Positions 1 through 7,305 are shown, counted from the first letter of the stretch. The stretch is 12,340 nt of DNA from an uncultured archaeon (GCA_937890045.1 CALBXV010000133.1:1-12340), one strand, 5' to 3'. The notes: generated from the letters alone by a model not told the origin. Made by a program: numbers and translations.

Positions 1-377
1 GAAGACGTTTCAGACTTAGAGGTAGCTGACGAAAGCATAATAGAAGGAGTTGAACAAGAAATTTCTGTTGATGAACCTTCGGTTGAACCAAAAGTAGTTG
101 AACCAAAAGTAGTTAATATACTATATAGGCCAGCGCCAAGTAGAATAACACAGAAATACGAGTATTTGGGATTAAGATCAGCTTTTTGTCCACCATAATA
201 ATATCCAATACTTAAACCTGATAAAACGACACCAATTAAACTCCCCCATACGTATAAACTATTTCCAAAATAAGGAGCTAAAATTCTACTATTCATAATT
301 TCAAGTGACATAATTGAGGCACCAGCAATAAATATCTGAATTTTTAACAAAATTACATATTTATTGAAAGTGATCAT
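1..377 (-). CDS. Spermidine-synthase-like membrane protein, N-terminal fragment (runs off left edge)
   Basis: Reading the minus strand from the ATG at 377 gives an open frame to the window edge (125 codons). Residues from about 10 to 75 are hydrophobic and carry the pattern typical of membrane-anchored, spermidine-synthase-like proteins: SLEIMNSRILAPYFGNSLYVW, then GVVLSGLSIGYYYGG. In that family these are the first transmembrane helices ahead of a Rossmann methyltransferase-like domain, which would lie outside the window. The first 85 or so residues are convincing. The last 40 (below about position 120) turn into a Ser/Thr-rich, low-complexity stretch with a duplicated TTFGS block, where the family normally continues with another membrane helix. 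That part may be a junction or artefact rather than this protein. Whether the protein makes polyamines cannot be judged from the N-terminus. Confidence 0.65.
   Translation of the reverse strand, partial: MITFNKYVILLKIQIFIAGASIMSLEIMNSRILAPYFGNSLYVWGSLIGVVLSGLSIGYYYGGQKADLNPKYSYFCVILLGAGLYSILTTFGSTTFGSTEGSSTEISCSTPSIMLSSATSKSETS
82..114. repeat. Two tandem copies of a 15-base unit
   Basis: The unit GTTGAACCAAAAGTA occurs at 82-96 and again at 97-111, followed by the first three bases of a third copy. A multiple-of-three unit usually means a protein repeat. On the plus strand it reads VEPKV twice inside an acidic stretch; on the minus strand it reads TTFGS twice. It lies close to the window edge, where assemblies often break at repeats. 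Confidence 0.8.
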
Positions 378-455
378 TAAAAAATAAAAGTATGTTAATA
401 AAAGATAAGTGTTTTGACAAAATGAATTTAAGTAAGATAATTAATACTAAACTAA

Positions 456-953
456 ATGTCAATATTTGGCAGAATATACAGAGAAATACACAGTTTAATA
501 CTAGGAAAGCCAACACATTATCAAAAAATTAATAATTATCTATATGCTTCTGGAAAACCTACTAAAGAAAGAGAAATAAGATGGTTATATAATAGAGGAA
601 TAAACGCAATATTAACTCTTACAGAAGATCCATTACCAGAACATTGGTTTAATATGAAAAATTGGGAAATATTACATTTATCAATTGAAGATCATAGTAT
701 ACTTAGGAATAGTGATATACAACAAGCAGTTTCGTTTATAGAAAAAATGGAAAATAAAAATAAAAGAATATTAATACACTGTGCAGCAGGAATAGGGCGA
801 ACTGGAACCGTATTAGCAGCACATTTCATGAAAAAAATGGATATAAATAATATAGAAGCAATTAAGAAACTAAGAGAGTTAAGACCTAGATCGGTTGAAA
901 AAAATCAAGAAGTAGCGTTAGAAAATTATTATAAATATTTGAAAAATAGATAA
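456..953 (+). CDS. Small dual-specificity/tyrosine protein phosphatase
   Basis: A 165-residue protein with the cysteine-phosphatase signature HCAAGIGRTGT at residues 108-118. C109 would be the nucleophile and R115 the phosphate-binding arginine of the CX5R loop. The general acid is probably D79 in the SIEDH segment. Other family marks are the early SGKP motif (residues 32-35), the TLTEDPLP segment, and the C-terminal LRELRPRSVEKNQEVAL helix, which resembles compact archaeal and DUSP23-type phosphatases. Length fits a single catalytic domain; there is no signal peptide or membrane segment, so it should be cytosolic. The ATG at 456 has no Shine-Dalgarno sequence. The gene converges on the helicase gene, with 18 bases between the two stop codons. 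Substrate (phosphoprotein or small phosphoester) cannot be told from the sequence. Confidence 0.88.
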   Translation: MSIFGRIYREIHSLILGKPTHYQKINNYLYASGKPTKEREIRWLYNRGINAILTLTEDPLPEHWFNMKNWEILHLSIEDHSILRNSDIQQAVSFIEKMENKNKRILIHCAAGIGRTGTVLAAHFMKKMDINNIEAIKKLRELRPRSVEKNQEVALENYYKYLKNR

Positions 954-971
954 TTTAAAATTAAATTTATA

Positions 972-3719
972 CTAGTCCCAAAATCTTCGAGTACGAACAA
1001 ATTTCTTTTCTTCAAAATAAACATCTTTAATAAGATAATCAATATCACCAACATATTTTTTTAATATTCTTCCACCAACTTCTGGTCCAATACCATATCC
1101 AGACAAAATTGTAACAGCTAATTTTCCAAAAGTTTGAATTAAAGATGAGAGTTTCCAAGCTTTTTTAAATTTAATTTTTTCATCAGAATTTAACTTTTTC
1201 TTTAATATTTTTTTTTGAACTATATTAAGAAGATTGAAATCATATTTGTAAGTCATGGAAATAATTCTAGATTTACAAACATTACATTGAATATTACTTG
1301 GAAGGTCTGATGTTTTGAGAGTTCTTTCCCATTTACCACATGATAAACAAACAAATTTATGCACAGATTTTTCTAGACGTTCTTTTATTAATAACAGAAT
1401 ACTGTTATCAAGAGTAACAGGATTGCTAGAAAAAGTTGAATTATAGTCTAATATAGGTTTAGATAAAACAGAATTTTCAGTAACATATTTACTATGTATC
1501 AATATGTTACCATTTTTAATTAATTGTAATATTTCAGCGGTTTTAGACAAATCATATTTTTCTATAAATAATTCTCGTAATACTTCTTTATAGAGAATAG
1601 TATGTTTATATCTTAATTGTATAAGTTGAGAAGTTTTTCTATCATATGGAGCATCAGAAGAGATAATGCCGAATCTCTTTGCAATATGCCAAACTTTCCA
1701 ATTTAATTGAAATTTACCAGCTATTGCTACTTCTATTATCGCTTTTAGATTAGAAACTGTATTAAGAACAGATAATATAGAAATATTATCGATACTAATT
1801 GATGACGTAATAAGAATTCGATATGCATCTGAACGCGTTTCTACAGTAAATCCAAGTTTAGCAGATAATAATGCAGATAATATAGTAGCTATAGTTTCAT
1901 TTACTTTACTACCAAAACAAAGATGGATTACAATAGTTTTAATATTTCTATTATTTTCTATAACTAAATTATTATTATTAGGAATGACACCGAGTATTTT
2001 ATAACTTTGTTTAATAATCTGAATTTGATCTTTACTTACTTGATAGTTATTATTAGATAAAATTTTAGAACGAAGTTCACCTACAGATTGAGATGTGTAG
2101 AAATCTATTGGAATAAGTTCACCAAACCAATAAGGAATAGTAGAAATTTGATGTGATAATGGTTCAACAAAAATTTTATACTCATCATCATCAATTGATA
2201 AGATTCTCCATGAATTACCTTTTAATGTAAATGTGTTACCTGGCTCTCCAAATTCACCTATAAAAAATTGATCTAGTTTACCAATTAATTTTCTTGATAT
2301 AGTGTCCATAACTAAAAATTGTTGTATATCAGGTATTGTTGATATATTTCCAAAATAATATGAGAAAATTTTAAACCCTCGTTTTCTAATATTTTCATCA
2401 GAATAAATGATTCCTTGATCATTTAACAAATTGATACATAATTCTATATCAGTTTTGGTAATATTTTGGAAAGGATATGTTAATTTGAAGATATTAAGAA
2501 TATACTCATAAGTAATAGCTCCATTTTGTAATATTAATCCAAGTATATGATGATATAAAACATCCCAAGACATTTTATGTATAGATTGATTCTCAAGATT
2601 ATGATTATTAACTCGGTTAATTAAAACTAATGCTTCCAGTTCATCATCTAGTCTATTAACAAATATACTTCCTTTAGCATTAGATTGAATTTGATGTCTA
2701 CTGCGACCAATTCTTTGGATAAGTTTAATTGCTTGTCTAGGAGATCCCCATTGTATTACAGAATTTAAATTTCCTACATCAATACCTAATTCTAAAGACG
2801 ATGTAGAAACAACAAGATCAACTTCACCATTACGTAATTTTTTTTCTGTTTCTTCTCTGACTTCTTTAGATAGAGAACCATGATGTATATCAACACTCAA
2901 TTTAGAATTTATTTTTAACATTAAACTAATATATTCAGCTTCATCTCGTGTATTAGTAAATAAAAGAATGCTGCCTTCACTACGTATTTTTTTAACATAA
3001 TTTATTAATTGTTGAATTCCTTCACTAAGCTGTCCTGACAAATATTTACAATCCATCTCATATGTTCGAATAGATTTATCAATTAAGATATTACAATTTC
3101 GATTTGATCCTACTAAGAATTTAGAAGCTAAAGATGAATTTGAAATAGTTGCTGATAATCCAACTCGAACAACATTATTTTCAGATATGTCACTAGCTCT
3201 TTCCATACTTACGGTTAAATGTGTGCCACGTTCATTATTTAATAATTCATGTAATTCATCTACTACAATCCATTCTAATTTTTTCATATTATTTATTAGA
3301 TTTGGACTTGATATCATAATAGCAAAAGTTTCAGGAGTAGTGATTAATATATCTGGTGGGTCTTGAACCATTTTTTTTCTAGCAGTTTGAGATGTGTCAC
3401 CATGCCGAATTTGAGCAGATAATCCAAGATTATTTGCATATTCAATTGTTCTTCTAAATATATCTCGATTTAAAGCTTTCAAAGGGGTGATATAAATAAC
3501 TTTAATTCCTTTTTCTATTTTTGACTGAGATAATGAAATAAATATAGGTAGTACTGCAGCTTCAGTTTTTCCACTGCCTGTTGGAGCAATAAGTAATACA
3601 TTTTGTTTTTTTGATATTATAGGAATAGAAGAAGATTGAATTTTAGTAAGTCTTGTTTTTCCATATTTATTAAGAATTTCAAGGATTTGAAACTCGAGAT
3701 TTTTAAATTGATTATCCAA
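972..3719 (-). CDS. Lhr-family superfamily 2 ATP-dependent helicase with C-terminal zinc site
   Basis: A 915-residue DNA/RNA helicase of the Lhr group. Motifs in order: Q-motif region near Q28, Walker A APTGSGKT (45-52), motif Ia TPLKAL (78-83), TPE (128-130), Walker B variant DELH (154-157), SAT (189-191), LLFTNTRDEAE around 255, and the motif V-VI block (STSSLELGIDVG, then LIQRIGRSRH) around 305-345. The long region after the RecA domains corresponds to the winged-helix and Lhr-core domains. Four cysteines at 791, 794, 812 and 815 (CX2C-X17-CX2C) look like a zinc site, followed by a helix-hairpin-helix-like GYGIGPEVGGRIL near 874-886. Lhr helicases unwind branched DNA and RNA-DNA hybrids in archaeal repair; the exact role here is inferred from family. 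The start is a TTG, 19 bases behind the stop of the dehydrogenase gene, so the two may be co-transcribed. Confidence 0.92.
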   Translation of the reverse strand: MDNQFKNLEFQILEILNKYGKTRLTKIQSSSIPIISKKQNVLLIAPTGSGKTEAAVLPIFISLSQSKIEKGIKVIYITPLKALNRDIFRRTIEYANNLGLSAQIRHGDTSQTARKKMVQDPPDILITTPETFAIMISSPNLINNMKKLEWIVVDELHELLNNERGTHLTVSMERASDISENNVVRVGLSATISNSSLASKFLVGSNRNCNILIDKSIRTYEMDCKYLSGQLSEGIQQLINYVKKIRSEGSILLFTNTRDEAEYISLMLKINSKLSVDIHHGSLSKEVREETEKKLRNGEVDLVVSTSSLELGIDVGNLNSVIQWGSPRQAIKLIQRIGRSRHQIQSNAKGSIFVNRLDDELEALVLINRVNNHNLENQSIHKMSWDVLYHHILGLILQNGAITYEYILNIFKLTYPFQNITKTDIELCINLLNDQGIIYSDENIRKRGFKIFSYYFGNISTIPDIQQFLVMDTISRKLIGKLDQFFIGEFGEPGNTFTLKGNSWRILSIDDDEYKIFVEPLSHQISTIPYWFGELIPIDFYTSQSVGELRSKILSNNNYQVSKDQIQIIKQSYKILGVIPNNNNLVIENNRNIKTIVIHLCFGSKVNETIATILSALLSAKLGFTVETRSDAYRILITSSISIDNISILSVLNTVSNLKAIIEVAIAGKFQLNWKVWHIAKRFGIISSDAPYDRKTSQLIQLRYKHTILYKEVLRELFIEKYDLSKTAEILQLIKNGNILIHSKYVTENSVLSKPILDYNSTFSSNPVTLDNSILLLIKERLEKSVHKFVCLSCGKWERTLKTSDLPSNIQCNVCKSRIISMTYKYDFNLLNIVQKKILKKKLNSDEKIKFKKAWKLSSLIQTFGKLAVTILSGYGIGPEVGGRILKKYVGDIDYLIKDVYFEEKKFVRTRRFWD

Positions 3720-3739
3720 TTTTATTATTTAAAAGATGG

Positions 3740-4627
3740 TTATTTTTTAACAGTAAATTTAGATAGTTTTTCTAAAGATACTATAAGTGATTGGATACCT
3801 TTTTCACCCATTTCTTCTACCAATACAGCATTATAAAGTTGATTAACAAGACTAGTGGTTGGCATAGCAATATTGAGTTCTTCACCAGTTTCTAACGCAT
3901 ATTTAAGATCTTTCATTAGATGACTTACTTTAAATCCAGGTTCAAAGTCTCTATCAATAATTTTTGGGGCTAAATTAGATAATTGCCAAGATGAAGCAGC
4001 ACCTGAACTTATAGCATCTAATATTTTTTCAATATTAACGCCAGATTTAGAACCCAAAACAAGCGCTTCACATACACCAGATAAAGTACCTGCAATTACT
4101 ACTTGGTTACATAATTTAGTTAATTGACCAGATCCACTATTACCAACATGAATAATAGTTTTACCCATAGCATTAAAAATAGGTAAACATTTTTTAAAAT
4201 CTTCTTTTTTCCCTCCAACCATAATTGCTAATGTACCTGCTTTAGCACCTATATCACCACCACTAACAGGCGCATCTAACATTGAAACATGTTTTTCTAA
4301 TAATTTACTTCCAATTAATTTAGTTTGTATTGGAGATATAGTACTCATATCAATAAAGATAGAGTTAGGATTAATACCTTCAATTACGCCATTTTTACCA
4401 AATAATACTTTTTTAGTATCAGGAGCATCAGGTAATATACTAATTATAATATTAACTTGCTGAGCTAAATCTTTAGGAGATTTGGCACTTGAAGCACCCA
4501 TAGAAACTAATTCATCAATAGCAGGTTTACTTCTATTATAAACTATAACAGAATAACCAGCTTTAATCAGGTTGATAGCCATAGGCTTACCCATTAAACC
4601 AAGACCAATGAATCCAATGGTGTTCAT
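3740..4627 (-). CDS. NADP-type beta-hydroxyacid dehydrogenase (tartronate semialdehyde reductase / 3-hydroxyisobutyrate dehydrogenase family)
   Basis: A 295-residue protein counted from the ATG at 4627. It shows the N-terminal Rossmann dinucleotide motif IGFIGLGLMG, followed by YNRS at residues 30-33; an Arg just after strand 2 is usual for NADP preference in this family. The substrate-binding signature DAPVSGGDIGAKAGTLAIMVGG lies around 118-139, and the catalytic lysine is K171 in GQLTKLCNQ. Length and motifs match GlxR-like 2-hydroxy-3-oxopropionate reductases, but 3-hydroxyisobutyrate and succinic or malonic semialdehyde reductases share these motifs, so the substrate is open. I chose this ATG over a TTG six codons upstream because GFIGLG then starts near the N-terminus and a TATA-like box is centred 26 bases before it. 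It is divergent from the beta-lactamase-like gene. Confidence 0.88.
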   Translation of the reverse strand: MNTIGFIGLGLMGKPMAINLIKAGYSVIVYNRSKPAIDELVSMGASSAKSPKDLAQQVNIIISILPDAPDTKKVLFGKNGVIEGINPNSIFIDMSTISPIQTKLIGSKLLEKHVSMLDAPVSGGDIGAKAGTLAIMVGGKKEDFKKCLPIFNAMGKTIIHVGNSGSGQLTKLCNQVVIAGTLSGVCEALVLGSKSGVNIEKILDAISSGAASSWQLSNLAPKIIDRDFEPGFKVSHLMKDLKYALETGEELNIAMPTTSLVNQLYNAVLVEEMGEKGIQSLIVSLEKLSKFTVKK

Positions 4628-4647
4628 AATATTAATATTAAACAACT

Positions 4648-4657
4648 AGTATAAAAA
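4648..4657 (-). promoter_or_regulatory. TATA-like box of the dehydrogenase gene
   Basis: On the minus strand the sequence reads TTTTATACT, centred about 26 bases before the ATG at 4627. That is the archaeal TATA-box spacing if transcription starts at the start codon. No ribosome binding site lies between the box and the ATG, which fits a leaderless transcript. Confidence 0.5.
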
Positions 4658-4677
4658 TTAAATATAATATAAGAAAC

Positions 4678-4685
4678 TTTTATTT
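4678..4685 (+). promoter_or_regulatory. TATA-like box of the beta-lactamase-like gene
   Basis: CTTTTATT, centred about 28 bases before the ATG at 4710, fits a leaderless archaeal promoter. The surrounding 80 bases are so AT-rich that other placements are possible (for example TTATAAAAT at 4691-4699, which would imply a short leader). Confidence 0.35.
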
Positions 4686-4709
4686 CTAAATTATAAAATA
4701 TAAAATATT

Positions 4710-5630
4710 ATGGAACTAGAAGAAAAAATTACTAACATGGTAAATCAAGTTGATGGCGATGTAGGAATATATATTAAAAGTCTTAATGAAGAAGAAGAGA
4801 TTGTTATAAATGGAAACAAACAATTTATAACTGCAAGTGTTTTTAAAATTTTTTTAGCTGTGAAATTTTTACAGCAAGTAGATAATGGAATATACAAACT
4901 TGATACTATACATACTATAAAAGAATCGGATAAAATATTAGGTAGTGGAATATTAATGAATCTAAACGCTGGTTTAGAGATTACACTAGAGGATCTATTC
5001 AAATTAATGATAATGGTAAGTGATAATACAGCTACAGATATAATAATGAATTTAGTAGGATTGAATAATTTACAAGAAATGTTAAATGAATTAAATTTAA
5101 AAAATACAGAAATCAATTTAACAACACGTGATTGGTTATTAGATTTATTAGGTATGAGGGGTGCAGAATCAACCAAAGAAACTTTTATAGAAGCGGAGAG
5201 AAGATTGAGTGAAGGAGAATTAAATTCTAAAGCTCAGACTATTTATGATATAAGAAATTCAGAAGACAAGGTAATGAATAATATTTCTTCCCCAAATGAT
5301 ACGGGAAAATTCTTAGAATTGTTAATAAATGGAGAATTACTTTCAGATTCTAGTACAAAACTATTAATTGATTCAATGAAAAAACAATCATTCAAATATT
5401 TCATAGCTTCAGATATTCCTCCTGAGATTCACGTTGCAGATAAACCAGGTGCTTTACCAGGTATAAAATGTGATTCTGGAATAATATTTTTACAAAATTC
5501 ACCAGTAATTATTAGCATATACACTAACAATGTTAAAGATGAAATGAAAATTGGTTGGTGGCAAAGTGGTAGTGGAGTAAAAATAATACAAAAAGTTTCA
5601 AAAATTGTCTATGATCATTATAAAGAATAA
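4710..5630 (+). CDS. Class A beta-lactamase-like serine hydrolase, cytoplasmic
   Basis: A 306-residue protein with the penicillin-recognising enzyme motifs in class A order: SVFK (S43 and K46; SXXK), SDN (104-106) and K245-P-G (KTG-box position). A segment EGELN (168-172) resembles the omega-loop EPELN that supplies the deacylating Glu166 of class A beta-lactamases, but it lies about 62 residues after SDN instead of about 36. Ahead of the KPG box, ISSPNDTGKFLELLINGELL matches the usual TPRAMAALLRKLLLGE-type helix. There is no signal peptide or lipobox, so the protein should stay in the cytosol, unlike a true periplasmic beta-lactamase. It is more likely a housekeeping serine hydrolase or peptidase-like enzyme than a resistance determinant. 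Fold assignment is firm; substrate unknown. Confidence 0.82.
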   Translation: MELEEKITNMVNQVDGDVGIYIKSLNEEEEIVINGNKQFITASVFKIFLAVKFLQQVDNGIYKLDTIHTIKESDKILGSGILMNLNAGLEITLEDLFKLMIMVSDNTATDIIMNLVGLNNLQEMLNELNLKNTEINLTTRDWLLDLLGMRGAESTKETFIEAERRLSEGELNSKAQTIYDIRNSEDKVMNNISSPNDTGKFLELLINGELLSDSSTKLLIDSMKKQSFKYFIASDIPPEIHVADKPGALPGIKCDSGIIFLQNSPVIISIYTNNVKDEMKIGWWQSGSGVKIIQKVSKIVYDHYKE

Positions 5631-5712
5631 GTAATTTTAACAATATTAAAATATAAAATAATGTGGACCGAGGGGGATTTGAACCCCCGACATCTCACAT
5701 GCGAAGCGAGCG

Positions 5713-5725
5713 TAAATATATATTA
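5713..5725 (-). other. tRNA-Ala intron 2 (13 bases, between tRNA positions 24 and 25)
   Basis: Thirteen bases of pure A/T separate GTAGAA from CGCTCGC. Removing them restores the D-stem pair G10-C25, one base at position 26 and the anticodon stem. The boundary can slide by one base (an A at each side) without changing the product. The AATATATATT inside is self-complementary. This is close to the smallest size seen for archaeal tRNA introns. Confidence 0.7.
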
Positions 5726-5741
5726 TTCTACCGCACTGAAC

Positions 5742-5770
5742 ATCCGGCTTTTGAAGGTGAATTCATCAGA
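5742..5770 (-). other. tRNA-Ala intron 1 (29 bases, between tRNA positions 9 and 10)
   Basis: Removing 5770-5742 joins acceptor + TA directly to GTTCAGTGCGG, giving a canonical tRNA-Ala 5' half. Near the borders, intron CTGA (5769-5766) can pair with exon TCAG (5739-5736), which may contribute to a relaxed bulge-helix-bulge recognised by the splicing endonuclease. The intron ends with a second copy of GCCGG, also present in the acceptor stem. Boundaries are inferred from the mature fold. Confidence 0.7.
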
Positions 5771-5798
5771 TACCGGCCCTTTCGATCCTACGTATTTC

Positions 5799-5808
5799 TT
5801 TATTTAAA
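5799..5808 (-). promoter_or_regulatory. TATA-like box of tRNA-Ala
   Basis: On the minus strand TTTAAATAAA is centred about 25 bases before the first base of the tRNA, the expected archaeal spacing. It lies just beyond the stop codon of the mannosyltransferase gene, so the tRNA probably has its own promoter. Confidence 0.55.
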
Positions 5809-5821
5809 CGTAAATTTAAGG

Positions 5822-7084
5822 TTATGATAAATATTCAGGGAATTCAAGAAGTTTTAAGGGAAAGAAAACAATAAACCAAGATATAACTATTAATAGAAAA
5901 ATGAAACTAAAAATATAATATTTATCAGTTTTTTTATAATTTATAATATTTGAAATTCCAAGAATGATAAAAGGAACACTAGTAATGAAATAAAAAGGAT
6001 AAACAATTCTACCCATATAAGAAATTAAAATATATGGTAGATATGTACCGAATATCATAATTAACATCATAGAATTAAATTTAATATCAATACGTTTTAT
6101 AATAAAATACATTGCTCCAGAAATTGTACACCAGAATCCAATTAACCATAAAGGAATATTACCAATTCCAGACCAATGAATTGGATGAATAGTTGTAATC
6201 TTAGAGGATATAATACCATCATCTGTATAACTAGTAACATTTTTACTAATAGAAATATCATAATATATCATTTCTTCAGGATATAGTGGGATAACCCAAT
6301 TCCATGCATATTCATATGGATAAAAATCTTGATCGTTATCACTTAAACCAGATTGATAGTCTATCATATATTTGAGATGTTGAACAGGATTTTCAATATC
6401 ATTTGGTTTATATAATATATCATATATCCATATTGGTATTCCAATAAATAAAGAGAGAATAATTAAACAGATAGCAAATTTCTTAACAACTGGAATAAAT
6501 TTAGTAAGCTTAAAATTAATTTTTTTGTTAAATATCTTTTTTATATTAATGCATGTATGATAGAAAATTAAACTAGTAAGGAAAAACATACTAGTTTCTT
6601 TGGATAAAAGAGCTAGAGCAAACATAAAAGACATAATAAAATATTTTTTTTTAAAATAGTAGTATAATGCAGCTAAAGAGAAAAAAAGAGCAGGTACTTC
6701 AAGAAGATATAAACTACTATGGATGAAAAAAAGATTTTCAAAAACAAGTAATGTACTAGCATATAGAGACTTACGTTTATCAATAAACAAATTAGCAAAG
6801 TGATAAAAAACAAATACAGTTAACGCTCCGAATATAACAGAATGAATTCGCCATCCTAACCAATTATCACCAAAGATGAATATACCAATACTTCCCCATA
6901 ATTTACCTAAGAAAGGATGTTCAACATTACTTGCTACTCCTTCTAATAAATCGTTACCAGCTTGAGTATAATATGCTTCATCAAAAACTTTATCAGACAT
7001 AGGAAAAGGAATAACAAGAACATGTAGAAACAGAAATATGAATATTAATGAATAAATATTAAATCTATAAAAAATATTTTTCAT
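5822..7084 (-). CDS. PMT-family membrane mannosyltransferase (GT-C fold)
   Basis: A 420-residue, strongly hydrophobic protein counted from the ATG at 7084, with roughly ten membrane segments. After the first helix (about 11-28) comes the signature of dolichyl-phosphate-mannose protein mannosyltransferases and related GT-C enzymes: D35-E36 in FDEAYY, then EHPFLGK (55-61). The DE pair is the catalytic/metal site in the first outside loop. SLYLLEVPALFF near 110-125 corresponds to the second conserved loop, with Glu in place of the usual Asp. A larger outside loop (about 225-300) contains several Tyr/Trp/Pro. The enzyme would transfer a sugar from a polyprenyl-phosphate donor onto protein or lipid at the outer face of the membrane; acceptor unknown. 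A TTG three codons upstream is a less likely start. Downstream lies tRNA-Ala. Confidence 0.85.
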   Translation of the reverse strand: MKNIFYRFNIYSLIFIFLFLHVLVIPFPMSDKVFDEAYYTQAGNDLLEGVASNVEHPFLGKLWGSIGIFIFGDNWLGWRIHSVIFGALTVFVFYHFANLFIDKRKSLYASTLLVFENLFFIHSSLYLLEVPALFFSLAALYYYFKKKYFIMSFMFALALLSKETSMFFLTSLIFYHTCINIKKIFNKKINFKLTKFIPVVKKFAICLIILSLFIGIPIWIYDILYKPNDIENPVQHLKYMIDYQSGLSDNDQDFYPYEYAWNWVIPLYPEEMIYYDISISKNVTSYTDDGIISSKITTIHPIHWSGIGNIPLWLIGFWCTISGAMYFIIKRIDIKFNSMMLIMIFGTYLPYILISYMGRIVYPFYFITSVPFIILGISNIINYKKTDKYYIFSFIFLLIVISWFIVFFPLKLLEFPEYLS

Positions 7085-7122
7085 AATTGACAAGATAATA
7101 TATACATTATTAATAAAACATT

Positions 7123-7134
7123 ACAAATATTTGT
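7123..7134. promoter_or_regulatory. 12-base perfect palindrome between divergent genes
   Basis: ACAAATATTTGT is a perfect palindrome in the divergent intergenic region, 39 bases upstream of the mannosyltransferase ATG and next to the GC-rich hairpin. It could be an operator, but in sequence this AT-rich such palindromes also arise by chance. Confidence 0.2.
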
Positions 7135-7142
7135 GTTTTCTC

Positions 7143-7210
7143 GATGTTCAATGCATTGGTTCCTCATCCCTAGAAAGGTCAGATTGCCCGTCGAAGCTAC
7201 ATTGAACATC
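7143..7210. ncRNA. Candidate structured RNA (GC-rich hairpin, unassigned)
   Basis: An 11-base perfect inverted repeat, GATGTTCAATG (7143-7153) and CATTGAACATC (7200-7210), encloses 46 bases with about 50% GC. The whole 68-base element is about 46% GC against a much lower background, the usual mark of a structured RNA in an AT-rich archaeon. Inside, CCT-AGAA-AGG could form a small hairpin, and CAATGCATTG (7149-7158) offers a competing pairing with the left arm of the main stem. It does not fit a tRNA, a canonical C/D box or H/ACA RNA, a hammerhead or a riboswitch that I know. It sits between divergent genes, so it could be an independent small RNA or a leader element of either gene (59 bases before the mannosyltransferase, 96 before the SIS gene). 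Strand undecided. Confidence 0.5.
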
Positions 7211-7305
7211 ATTAAGACATATATTACTAGTAAAACATAATTTTTAAATTAATATTAGAAAGATTAATAAAAAAAATATATTGCAGTATAATTAGTTATA
7301 ATATA

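Larger units (their letters stand above)
5664..5779 (-). tRNA. tRNA-Ala(CGC) with two introns
   Basis: Read on the minus strand, the acceptor GGGCCGG pairs with TCGGTCC (two G-U pairs) and is followed by discriminator A; CCA is not encoded. The T-arm is GGGGG-TTCAAAT-CCCCC, the anticodon arm CTCGC-TTCGCAT-GTGAG with anticodon CGC at 5703-5701, and the variable loop ATGTC. The linear sequence does not fold as a normal D-arm until two stretches are removed: 29 bases after nucleotide 9 and 13 bases after nucleotide 24. The result is a 74-base mature tRNA with T8 and A9 and a perfect GTTC/GAAC D-stem with loop AGTGCGGTA. The anticodon loop itself is uninterrupted. Confidence 0.9.

Noticed and set aside
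1..198. Plus-strand open frame reading an acidic stretch with VEPKV repeats and ending at a stop at 196-198
   Set aside because: From about 118 onward it is simply the complement of the well-conserved spermidine-synthase-like minus-strand gene, so it cannot all be a real protein. Only the first 115 bases could come from a genuine plus-strand gene, which is treated as a possible junction.
4745..5176. 143-codon minus-strand open frame inside the beta-lactamase-like gene
   Set aside because: It lies entirely antisense to a gene with clear family motifs, and its translation has no recognisable domain; a frame shadow.
5736..5770. Hammerhead-like or C/D-like CTGATGA motif within the tRNA-Ala intron 1
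   Set aside because: No matching GAAA core with flanking stems and no second box follow. The motif is explained by the intron and its pairing with the D-stem exon.
7143..7210. C/D box guide RNA on the minus strand
   Set aside because: One clean CTGA and loose C-like boxes (ATGATGT, GGGATGA) are present, but the terminal D box is missing and the C to D' spacing is too long. The perfect 11-base terminal stem explains the element better.
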